Below, piece after piece: positions 51,634 to 60,300 of a stretch of DNA of 64,000 nucleotides (the stretch's first letter is position 1; each line of letters begins with the position of its first letter). A program made the translations under genes and the position numbers. Under the pieces are notes generated by a model that was given only the letters and a program-made list of their open reading frames with translations, made no database searches and was not told the DNA's origin. Source of the DNA: Parietichytrium sp. I65-24A (taxonomy: Eukaryota; Sar; Bigyra; Thraustochytrida; Thraustochytriidae). The DNA lies in NCBI GenBank assembly GCA_012862575.1, contig BLSF01000071.1, forward strand, positions 1 through 64,000. Reading direction: 5' to 3'.

Positions 51634-52501
51634 ATGCTGAGGAATTTGTTGCTGCTTACAAGCAGTGGGTTGCTGCTGTTCTCGAAAGAGTTTGTCAATG
51701 CGGCCTCTCAGGTAAGTGCGGCTGGTGTGATCAAATGACGAGGGTCAGGTTGTTATTGTTCGTGCTTGCTTGTTGCTAACGTGTGAAATTTGCGACGCGC
51801 AGCCCAGGTTGCTGGGGTCCGTGGTTATTGCCATGCTGGAGAAGTCCAAGCAAACGACGGGTCTGCAGCTGTCATACATTGAATTCAGCAGTGTTGGGAT
51901 AACAATCGTAGGCAACGAGTCCAAGTCGGTCTTTTGCGTGGTGTTTCACGACAGCGCGGACGGAGAGGAGTTTGGTAAACTACTAGCGCACGAGATTTTG
52001 AACGCATTTGTCGGAAATTATCACAACGACTTGCTGAGAAACCACGCAGGGCTAAATACCAATGTGTTTCAGGATTTTCAGTTTAAACTCAGTGCAGTCA
52101 TTCGCGACGCAGTGCGACCCGTCCTGGATGAGCTCATGAGGAATCGAGCGGTAGTTTTGGCGCTCTTGGTCAAGGATGACCCCAGGGTGGGCGACTCATC
52201 CATTTTCTACGCCACAGGCGAAGTTGACCAGTTTGGAGTGCTTGCCAACTTAAAGCCGCTAATGAGCGCTGCTTCTGATATTATGGCTCTCCGTCGAGAC
52301 TCCGCTACCTCGGTGTGGATAGAATCATCGCCGACGCGGGCGTCCCGCCTCTTTGTGCATAGAATACTCGTTGGCGCATATTTGGTCGTACAGTTTAGCA
52401 TGAGATTTGATCACTCATTATACGATGCTGACTTGAAACGAGCTACAGGTCTCCTGGAGCGTGTTTATATCCTCGGCGAGATGATGAAGCGGAACGTATA
52501 G
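51634..52501 (+). CDS. Longin/roadblock-like trafficking protein, two exons
   Basis: Exons 51634-51711 and 51803-52501 are joined in phase 0 to give 258 residues. The start MLRNLLLLTSSGLLLFSKEF, followed by LLGSVVIAMLEKSK, has the pattern of longin domains (short strand, sGLLLFSK turn, strand, helix). The second half, with IFYATGEVDQFGVLANLKPL and an amphipathic helix near the end (ADLKRATGLLERVYILGEM), resembles a roadblock-type fold. I cannot assign a named family: Mon1/Ccz1-, Fuzzy- or HPS-type longins are possibilities. There is no signal peptide in the usual sense, because the hydrophobic N-terminus fits the longin core strand. The gene lies head to tail behind receptor D and converges on the AFG1 gene. 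Confidence 0.72.
51712..51802 (+). other. Spliceosomal intron (91 nt) of the longin-like gene
   Basis: The donor is CAG|GTAAGT, the acceptor GACGCGCAG|CCC, with a likely branch site GCTAAC about 25 nt upstream of the acceptor. Splicing keeps the frame (phase 0) and avoids a stop codon in the intron. Confidence 0.88.
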
Positions 52502-52894
52502 CATGCCAAGTGGGTAATAGAGCTTGGGTAAAACGTAGCCCCTCTGTGTACAGTAATCATTTTACCAGATAAACAAAACGTTGGTCGAGTCTTGTTGCGT
52601 CCCCATTTTGTCCGACATTTTATTCTGGTATGCATGGCATCGCCAAGTTCCCTCGTTCAAGCATGAAAGGTGTTGTAAAAAAAAAAAAAAAAAAAGTTTG
52701 GAGAAATGGAAGCTGTACTTGTTATTAATTACTCACCATCGCAAACCCCAATGTTTTTCACATAGTCAAGTAAATCGAATCTCATCGCACAAATTGTGCG
52801 CTACAAAATAGATGTCTTTCAAGCCGGAGACCCCTTGCAATTCGGCGATTCGTCCCAGGGCTTTGGTCACTCTTGAGCCTTCTTTTCAATGCGC
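52502..52894. other. Convergent 3' spacer, longin-like gene to AFG1 gene
   Basis: It holds a genome-encoded run of 19 A at 52677-52695. Both genes end into this spacer. No coding region is seen. Confidence 0.7.
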
Positions 52895-54826
52895 CTATCC
52901 GCGGGTCGTGAGGCCAAAGGTCTCGAAATAAGTCCGAAATTCCCCAAAGTTGATTTGCTGCTTGGTATCTCCATCCGCCAGCATGATGGCGTCTCTCGTG
53001 GCCTGAAAGACCTCCTCTGGCACATGCCGATGGCCCGAGCGAAACAGAGTGATGTCCTCGAGCATCCACTTGAGTTCAGACTTGTCGATCACACCGTCTC
53101 CGTTCTTATCATAGCGCTTCCAAAGCAACTGAATGTCGCCGAGGCTCATGGCCGGCCCCTCTCTAGAAACCGAAAACTGCGCTTGAGCACCTTCCAGTTG
53201 GGACATAAATCTGACAGGCGAGATGCCGATCTTCTCCGACCGCGACCGGGCGTGAAGGAGGTAGTCTTTGCGGTTCATCTCGTGCAGGCGCGACAGAGTG
53301 CGATCGAAAGCAAACACCTCGTCAATATTAGAGTCGGAGGCCACATAGGCTGCATCGCCCTCTTCAACCTTATCTTGATGCGGGATTGTGCGGTTGTCTT
53401 GAATCTCGGAGCGATCGAGGAGGTCATCCATCGCGGCCTTGGCGCTGATCACAACGGCCACCTTTTGATCGTAGAGCGTATCAATGAGTACGATGAATCT
53501 CCGCATCTGGTTGATCATGTTGAGCTTCATCTGCGGAACGTCATCGATGAAAACCGTGTGAAATGTGGAAGAGATCGCGTAATAGTCAGCGGCGCCGAGC
53601 GGTTTGCCGCACAAGTCGTCGAACGAGAATCGGGCAACATCGTCGTGACGCGCCGCTTGCGGCACGCGCAGCGTCCTTCCTTGAACCCGCAAGAAGCTGT
53701 CGCGAACGATGTCCCCCTTGGTTAACTTTTCAAACAGCCGCTCAAACTTGGCTGTCTGTTCGAGCCCGCCGCCGACAGTCTTGGCAAAGAACACCGCATG
53801 TTGCCTCTCCTGCCCAGCCGGCGCAGTCAGCCGCTCCTCGTTGAGCTTATCCAGAACGAGCATGCGGTAGTCCACGTCCGATTGCACGTTAACGACGTCG
53901 AACCTTTTCTTAATGTCTTCAATGAACGGCAGAAACAGATCCCGTTGGATCCCGTTCTTGTATAGCTCGTCCGGCTCACGATTGCTCGTAATCACCACCA
54001 CCATGCCCTTTCTCAGAAGCGCGTCGAACAGCCTGCGGATGACCATTGCGTCCGCTATGTCAGTGACCTGGAACTCGTCGAAGCACAGCACCCACCCTTC
54101 CTTGTACAGCCCGTCTACGCATTCCGCTATCATCGCGTCGCTCCGCAGGCCGCGCTGCTGCAGCGAGTGCAGCATCCTGTGCACCTGCAGCATGAACTCG
54201 TGGAAATGCACTCTCCGCTTCCCTTCCACGGGCAGCGCGTGGTAGAACAGCTCCATGGAGAACGTCTTACCGCTCCCTGGCCCGCCGTACACGTACAGGC
54301 CTTTCGGGGACTGCTCTTCCAGCCAACGCTCTCGTTCCGCCCTCTCTCTCTCTCGTTCCGCATCATCGTCCTCTGCGCCGCCCAGCTGCAGCAGCCGCGA
54401 CCACCATGACGACGATGACGATGATGATGACGATTTGTTGTTCGCCGCGGTGCGTTCGCCGAACGTTGCCGCAGTTTCTTCTCCGGGGCTGTTGCTGCGC
54501 CGTTCCTGGAACGCCACCACCTCCGACGCCAGCCGGTCCAGCGCGGACAGCACAACTCTCTGCGCCGCGTCGTCGCGGATCTCTCCGCGGGAGACCTTGC
54601 CGTCGTACACGCGCGTCACCAATCCCGCGGACGTTGCGGACGTTGCGGACGCCGCGGAGGACGACGTCATACGGCGGACCGAAGGCGTGGTGGTGGTGTA
54701 CGCGCAAGCCGTGGTCAGAGGTGTCCTCGCGGACGCCCGTGAGGACCGTGAGGAGGGGAAGCGAGGACACCACACGCCGCGCGCGAGGACACTCCGCAGC
54801 GGCGCCATCGCTCGCGCACCCTTCAT
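52895..54826 (-). CDS. AFG1L: AFG1/LACE1-type mitochondrial ATPase with C-terminal EF-hand pair
   Basis: 643 residues, ATG at 54826, single exon. The N-terminus is Arg/Ser/Ala-rich and suits mitochondrial import. The AFG1 AAA+ domain has Walker A GGPGSGKT (181-188), Walker B VLCFDEFQVTD (246-256), ITSNREP (279-285), NGIQRDLFLPFI (291-302) and the downstream FDDLCGKPLGAADYYAI block. AFG1 proteins act in inner-membrane protein quality control. Residues about 120-170 carry a Ser-rich and Arg/Glu-rich insertion. The unusual part is the C-terminus: a canonical EF-hand loop DKNGDGVIDKSE (573-584), an EF-type helix, and a second loop DGDTKQQINFGE (618-629). No gap or splice site separates it from the ATPase, so it is a true fusion frame. 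Confidence 0.87.
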   Translation of the reverse strand: MKGARAMAPLRSVLARGVWCPRFPSSRSSRASARTPLTTACAYTTTTPSVRRMTSSSAASATSATSAGLVTRVYDGKVSRGEIRDDAAQRVVLSALDRLASEVVAFQERRSNSPGEETAATFGERTAANNKSSSSSSSSSWWSRLLQLGGAEDDDAERERERAERERWLEEQSPKGLYVYGGPGSGKTFSMELFYHALPVEGKRRVHFHEFMLQVHRMLHSLQQRGLRSDAMIAECVDGLYKEGWVLCFDEFQVTDIADAMVIRRLFDALLRKGMVVVITSNREPDELYKNGIQRDLFLPFIEDIKKRFDVVNVQSDVDYRMLVLDKLNEERLTAPAGQERQHAVFFAKTVGGGLEQTAKFERLFEKLTKGDIVRDSFLRVQGRTLRVPQAARHDDVARFSFDDLCGKPLGAADYYAISSTFHTVFIDDVPQMKLNMINQMRRFIVLIDTLYDQKVAVVISAKAAMDDLLDRSEIQDNRTIPHQDKVEEGDAAYVASDSNIDEVFAFDRTLSRLHEMNRKDYLLHARSRSEKIGISPVRFMSQLEGAQAQFSVSREGPAMSLGDIQLLWKRYDKNGDGVIDKSELKWMLEDITLFRSGHRHVPEEVFQATRDAIMLADGDTKQQINFGEFRTYFETFGLTTRG

Positions 54827-55607
54827 CTCCTCTCTCTCTCTCTCTCTCTCTCTCTAAAGCTATCAAGGGTACGCGGGAGTGTCCGCGCAAGTGTCCTCGC
54901 GGAGAGGAGTCGGCGACAGTGGGCGGACTGAGTGAGTCGAGTTGCGGGGTGGCAACAACAACAACAACAGCAACAGCAACAAAAGAGTCCTCACCGAGGA
55001 TAGCTCGCGGGGTTTGCGGGAGGAGGAAGGGGCGCGGGGTCCGCGTACACCGCAGAAAAATGCGTCCCAGTTGGTAGGAGGACGTAGCCGAAGAGTAGGG
55101 TTGGGAACCGGGCTTTTCCGGCTCTGGTTAAGGGCGGCCAACACACGAGATACACGAGATGGGATTATTATGCAGTGATGTTGTTTTTACTGTTAAAATT
55201 AATCGTGAGTTAGCGGGTGTACTCAGTACCCAAGACATCCCAAGACAGCGATGAATGAAAGAATGAAAGAATGTATGAATGAATGCAAAGTGGGCAGCTG
55301 TCGGGGTGCAAAAAGAGAAACATGTTTGGCATTGTTTGATTGATCTGTTGCTTTGTCTCTTTTGTTCCCTGTCCAGTGCAGAAAGGCGGAAAGCACGATT
55401 CATGCTACTACGACAGCCAGAAGAAGACGACGTCGTTCGATGAAACGGTTGGAGATCTGAAACAGTCTACACTATTGTTCGTTCGGGAGAGTCTGGAGCC
55501 GACGAGAGCGCTCCGGCGCGATTTTTTGGGGTTTGTTCGCGGGCGACATCTGGACTTCTTTACTCTGTCGGTTGTTTTCATGTACAGCGAGCGGGAGGGA
55601 AAGGGGA
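54827..55607. other. Intergenic region between AFG1 and DPM1 genes
   Basis: The upstream side of the AFG1 gene has a (CT)n run at 54830-54855 and an (AAC)n run at 54955-54980. Nothing certain is coded, apart from the possible exon described separately. Confidence 0.55.
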
Positions 55608-55618
55608 TCACGAGGTAG
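55377..55618 (+). other. Possible terminal exon of an unrecognised gene
   Basis: A pyrimidine-rich acceptor (TTTGTTCCCTGTCCAG) precedes an open stretch of about 80 codons with balanced composition (KHDSCYYDSQKKTTSFDET, then RALRRDFLGFVRGRHLDFF), ending at a TAG at 55616-55618. It overlaps the DPM1 stop by 11 bp in convergent orientation. I cannot find a convincing upstream exon or name a family. Confidence 0.2.
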
Positions 55619-56710
55619 CCACTGCAGGAACTAGCAATGTGCTCGGAGGCGGAGAGGCTGGCGGAGCAATTGTTGCAGGTTCCACGCACGTCTCCGGATC
55701 CTGGTGCGGAGCCGGCGAACCTGCTTTCTGATCTTGCTGATAAGATAGCAGTTTGTGGGCGTAAAGGTATGAGAGGTGGTGTAGATACAAGACTGTCTGC
55801 TTCAGGTTAAGCTTGGACTCGCCCGCGTGTCGTTCGTGGAACGTGATAGGAATCTCTTGGATTCGCTACGCAAACACAAATGCAAAATTTAGCCAAACAC
55901 ACGCAAGCAAAACAGAAACAACGAGGTGAGGACACGGCAATCATGCAATTGTTGCTCACGCACAGTCAAATAAAAGCAAGATTTTTGGCGAAAACTTACT
56001 GCGCACTTGCACCTAACAAGAAGCTCCAACCCGATTTTATAGCCCATTGGATTTAAATGTGGTCTGCCGATGGCATAAGTGGACTTGGCGAGCGAGAAGA
56101 ACCCCGACATCGGGTCCGAGCAAGCGGTCAATGGCAGCGCGGCAAAGGTCGCCACCCAGCTGATCACTTGCCTATGGAACGGCCACTCCTCAATGTTCGC
56201 GCCGCCGATATTTCGCGACCCGATCGCAAAGTCTGCCACGCCCTCAAAGATAGGCGCAGCAATGTGGGGGACGCTCTCTGGCTCGTGCTGCAGGTCGGCG
56301 TCCATGACCACCAGAGTGCTGTGCCTGGCGTTGTCCAACCCCAGCACCACGGCGGAGCTCAGTCCTCTGCCTTCCTCCGGCATTCTCGAGATCAGCCGAA
56401 CGTCAAATCCTTCCCCTTGGAGCCCCTTCACCGCGGCCTTGAGTCGCTCCGAGTCGAAACCAGAATAGTCGTCCACCAGAATCAGCTCTGCGTTCAAATC
56501 CGCGGCCCGCGTCGCTTTGAACAGCCTAGTGGTCAGCTCCCAAACGTTCGCCGACTCTTCAAAGCATGGCACCACCACCGACAAACCTCTGCTCCCTATC
56601 ACCGGCGCCGGCATGCGCTTCCACCCATCCACTTCCTTGGACAGCCCCACCACGTCTTTTGGCTCCAGCATCTTATCGCCCGCACCTGCCGACAGTTTCA
56701 GCACCGACAT
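55608..56710 (-). CDS. DPM1: Dolichol-phosphate mannosyltransferase subunit 1 (GT2), two exons
   Basis: Exon 1 is 56710-56000 and exon 2 is 55865-55608, joined in phase 0 to 322 residues. It transfers mannose from GDP-mannose to dolichol phosphate at the ER for N-glycans, GPI anchors and O-mannose. GT2 motifs: VVVPCFEES (about 49-57), AELILVDDYSGFDS, GRGLSSAVVLGLDNA, the metal-binding LVVMDADLQHEP, FAIGSRN, SDPMSGFF, and after the intron EIPITFHERHAGESKLNL with LYLHHLSYLY. There is no C-terminal membrane pair, so it is the soluble, human-type DPM1 that would need DPM2/DPM3 partners. The last 45 residues are a Pro/Ala-rich tail. It supplies precursors for GPI-anchored surface proteins such as the one at 14.2-18.7 kb. 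Confidence 0.87.
55866..55999 (-). other. Spliceosomal intron (134 nt) of DPM1
   Basis: On the minus strand the donor is GCA|GTAAGT and the acceptor TTTGCGTAG|CGA, phase 0. Removing it restores the conserved block VRCKCA - RIQEIPITFHERHAGESK. Confidence 0.88.
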
Positions 56711-57677
56711 TACCGCTCTATCGCCCTTGTCTTTGTATCGGTCCTCGTTCTTGTAACCTAACCTGCTTTGAAGCCAGCTTTGACGCTGGGTGAGACTGGG
56801 ACAACTCTGTGTAGTGTTGCTTTGCGCACTTTGCGCTGACTTGACGTGTCAAGTTCGCACAATCGCGGCCAGTGTGGCCAGTGTGGCCAGTGTGGCTGCG
56901 TACGCGTACACCTAACGTACCTAAAGAGGTTCGCTATGATTCGTAAAGGTCCTCGAGGACACTTGCGACATTCGTTTCTCCACCCTTTCCACTACCTACT
57001 CAGCACATAACGTTAACAATAAGACCTTCCTATCTTACTCTCGGAATCTAATGATTTGACTATGCCCTGCGGTAGCATACTTTTCGCAAAACGATTCCCA
57101 GCGTTTATGATAAGACAGCTTATGACGCTGTGGTGCATCAAGGTTTATGCTGACGACCGCTTACATCGAGTCGCTATGCATATGCATAGTGGTGAGTAGG
57201 ACTGTAGCGAATATTATGGATGCTGCTGGCACAGAACGGTAGTGCGCAGCTATTGTCTTATGTAGCTGGGGAAGCAGGAGAGAGGTGGAAGGCACTGCTA
57301 CTAGTGGTGGTTGGTGGAAATAGTAGAAGAGTGGATGGAAAAAGGTGAAAAAGGTATTCATTGTGAAACGCGATTACAGTCGAATAAGCTGATGGGTTCG
57401 AAACAGGCAAAATTGTATCAAGTTATGAAAAGCTGGGAAGGATCTGGTTCCAAACCAACGCAATATGAAAGAGAGAAAATGATAGCCACTTCAAAAGTGC
57501 ACTTGACGCGTGTGCCGGCGAAAAGTGAGTGAGTTTCTATGGCATGCGGTTTGTGGTAGCGATTGTGTAAAGCGATGTGGGAAGCATGAATTTCGTGTCG
57601 CGAAACTTGCGAGCCAGAGAAATGAGAAATGAGCGAAGAGCAAGATCGCTGCGCACTTGGTCGAGGATGAGTAGTCA
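56711..57677. other. Intergenic region upstream of DPM1
   Basis: It contains the probable DPM1 promoter, with a 9-bp repeat at 56867-56893, and the 3' side of the membrane-protein gene. No coding region is supported. Confidence 0.65.
56867..56893. repeat. 9-bp tandem repeat, 3 copies
   Basis: GGCCAGTGT is repeated three times perfectly, about 160 bp upstream of the DPM1 start codon. Confidence 0.95.
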
Positions 57678-59042
57678 TCAGACATATTGGTAACATGAAG
57701 CGAGCATCCCCGTGGTGATGCCCGTGAAGCATAGTACGTTTCCGAAGACGAAGCCAATGTACGAACCCCATCCCACCATACCTATGTCTGTGTGCCGTGA
57801 AACATTATAAGCTTTGGCTTTCGCAGAATCTGCGATGGACTCCACAACAAAGCCGATGCAGAATCTTATCAACACTTGTCTGGCATCTTTTGTAATGCAT
57901 AAAGTGACCACAGCTGCACACATGAGGGCTCGCTTCTCCCCAACAGCTTCTCGCATGACTAAAGCTTCCCACTGGGAAGAGTCAATAGCAGCTGCGTTGT
58001 TCAACTTGTGACCCACGTTGACTAATGCTCGATCCCATGTACTAGTCGGAGACACACTCGAGTTCTTCTCCCCTCGCTCTCGCAGCCGCGCGTACAGGAA
58101 GGCGGACAGCGGTTCCATGAGCATCTGGAGAAGCAGACCGGCAACAAAACTAGTTTCGTGCTCGGTTAATAAGATCATGACAAAGTTTGGACACGAGTAG
58201 TAGAGAATAAGAGCCTCGTTGATCAGTGGCAGAGTCTTCTCTTTCCCTTCGGACATTTGTACCACCTTTGAGACGAGTCTACGAAGTCGAAAACGCAGAA
58301 AAATAGATACTGCCGGGTAAATGAAACCAATGAACAATACTTCCCAGACTCCGGAGAGAGAGGCACTTTCGGAGAAACCCATGAAAAAAATGAGAATCAG
58401 TCCATTGAGATTCAGCACAAGGCTTCTGATAAGCATCTTCACGGCGCTAAGGGCGCGAAATTTGCTTCGATAAGCGTAGATTTTCTCGACCAAGCTTTGA
58501 AACCAAAAAATGGTTCCTACGCTAAGCTCCACCCAGAGTGGAGTCACCTCGCCCATGTGCACAGCCAGCATACGAATCGCCAAGAGCCCGAGCGAGTAAT
58601 TGAGCACCAACTGCCAAAGTTGTCTCCAACGCCGTGCGTATACAACGATGGTGAATTGCGAAATGCAACTCACATGCACATAGCATATCCCCATATCTTG
58701 CCCTCTGAAAATTTCCGCGTACTGAGTTTTGTTCCCGCAAAATTCCGACATGGTCGTGCTGTTCCGCAGCCTGGACATGTGATCATCTTCGGCCATCCAT
58801 CGCACCGAGAACATCATGACATCCCACATTAAATAAAAAACCAGCAGAGCAGGGAGGAGGGAGGTGGACGCCGCATATGTCAGCTTCGCTTCCAGGCAGA
58901 GCTCTCTGACGATAGCATTCTCCCAAAAGCCATGCTTGTTCGTCCGTGACAGCCGCCCTCCGCTCTCATCCTGCTCGCGGACCTCGAGAGCAGCCTTAGA
59001 GTCAGGTGGTGTCCCGGGGCCGACATTGGGGTTCACCTTCAT
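57678..59042 (-). CDS. Unrecognised multi-pass membrane protein
   Basis: 454 residues, ATG at 59042, single exon. A hydrophilic N-terminal 60 residues (many E, D, K) precede about eight to ten hydrophobic stretches, for example LLPALLVFYLMWDVMMFSV, LVLNYSLGLLAIRMLAVHM, LVLNLNGLILIFFMGF, VLFIGFIYPAVSIFLRF, and three near the C-terminus (ALMCAAVVTLCITK, VLIRFCIGFVVES, SYIGFVFGNVLCFTGITTG). A soluble loop lies around residues 325-370 (RLRERGEKNSSVSPTSTW). I do not recognise a transporter or channel signature. It shares an upstream region with the divergent carotenoid oxygenase gene. Confidence 0.75.
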   Translation of the reverse strand: MKVNPNVGPGTPPDSKAALEVREQDESGGRLSRTNKHGFWENAIVRELCLEAKLTYAASTSLLPALLVFYLMWDVMMFSVRWMAEDDHMSRLRNSTTMSEFCGNKTQYAEIFRGQDMGICYVHVSCISQFTIVVYARRWRQLWQLVLNYSLGLLAIRMLAVHMGEVTPLWVELSVGTIFWFQSLVEKIYAYRSKFRALSAVKMLIRSLVLNLNGLILIFFMGFSESASLSGVWEVLFIGFIYPAVSIFLRFRLRRLVSKVVQMSEGKEKTLPLINEALILYYSCPNFVMILLTEHETSFVAGLLLQMLMEPLSAFLYARLRERGEKNSSVSPTSTWDRALVNVGHKLNNAAAIDSSQWEALVMREAVGEKRALMCAAVVTLCITKDARQVLIRFCIGFVVESIADSAKAKAYNVSRHTDIGMVGWGSYIGFVFGNVLCFTGITTGMLASCYQYV

Positions 59043-60300
59043 CGGCAGTGGGGATCGTGCCTCATAGACTCGGCAGCACAGGCTGTCGCTTGTGTCGTTG
59101 TTTTGATCTGTGGCAAAGCTCCCGCATGGATTGATACTTTTACATCCCTGAATTCCGGAGAAGCCGCCATGGTTGAGAGCAAGACAGTATGTCGGTTAGA
59201 GTCGGTAAGCGGTGCAATCCGCTGTTAGTTCACATGCGAGCACTTTCTAGCTCCTGGCTGCCAGACGAGTGATGCACGCCACGGTCGACAACCCCCGCCC
59301 AACGGCTCATTTTGACAAGCGTACGCTGCTGAAACCCGCTGAAGAAGCATTTTGTATTGGCGATTTTGCCTTTGCTCTCAACTCATTTAAACTTACTCGT
59401 CGTCAAGACTTGACGGAGGGGAAAGCTGGGGAACTTTCTGAGATTTGTAGCAGCTGCAAATTCGCATCGAGCACTAGCTCGCCTTCGTCAGGCGCAGCCA
59501 ATTCCAATGGAACGGTTCACATGAGCGAGATGCTTCTGCACGATAAGACGCCATCCGAGCGTCAAAATATCCCGAGAAGCGTAGCAGGTAGATCACTTGG
59601 TATATCTCCTTCGCCTCAAAATGTTCAACTATCTCAAAAGCCCAGAGTTTGCAGCTTTGCATTCACGCGCTGTTTCTCATTCCAACCCGCTCAAGATTCC
59701 CTTCTACTGTTTGATACAAACCTCAACCTCAACCTAAACCCAAACCCTCAGTCCAACTCGCTGTGAAGCTGAGCAGAGAAAGAACGGCGGTCGGAATCCA
59801 ATTAGGTTGGAAACTGGCCAAAACCGGTCACCCATGGCATGATACTGTGGCACTGCACTGGCACTGGCAACATCTGGCTTTGGCAACTCACCAACTCAAC
59901 GGACACATAGCTCGCCTTCGTGAACGACGCGAACAATTCGTCAAAGTCGACGGACGACCGTGGATAAGGCTGGCGCTAATGCAAAGATCCCACTTGATCT
60001 CTTCTTCTTCTCTTTTCCTTTTTCATTCATTCATTCTTACATTCATTCACTCGCTTTCATTCATTCACCTTTCATTCACTCATTCACTTTCATTCATTCA
60101 CTTTCCATTCATCCGTTCATTCCATCATTCATCCTTCAGCTTCCAAGTGCTGTTTCGCTCTGCCGCCAAGTGGCTTTGGTGTAACATCGTGGTCTTGCTC
60201 TGGTCAGGTGGTGGTCTCGCGTCGCAGCTTGTGAACGTCCGGGTGTGGTCAGAGCGTGGAAAAGACGTAAAGTGCGACCAGTTGGGCGGTGCGAGCAGAA
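59043..60300. other. Divergent intergenic region, membrane protein to carotenoid oxygenase
   Basis: Shared upstream region of two divergent genes. An open frame of 164 codons from the ATG at 59272 has Ser/Pro-rich composition and an NLNLNLNPNP end, with no recognisable domain; I do not call it a gene. CATT-rich repeats occupy 60024-60136. Confidence 0.55.
60024..60136. repeat. Degenerate (CATT)n tract
   Basis: About 110 bp of CATT/CATTCA units with interruptions, 165-275 bp upstream of the carotenoid oxygenase start. Confidence 0.93.

Noticed and set aside
54255-55077. Ser/Thr/Arg-rich + strand frames over the 5' part of the AFG1 gene
   Set aside because: Antisense of the AFG1 coding region and its CT-rich upstream tract. 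Low complexity only.
59272-59766. 164-codon frame in the divergent promoter region
   Set aside because: Ser/Pro/Asn-rich, ends in a simple repeat, lies where promoters are expected. A lineage-specific gene cannot be excluded, but support is too weak.
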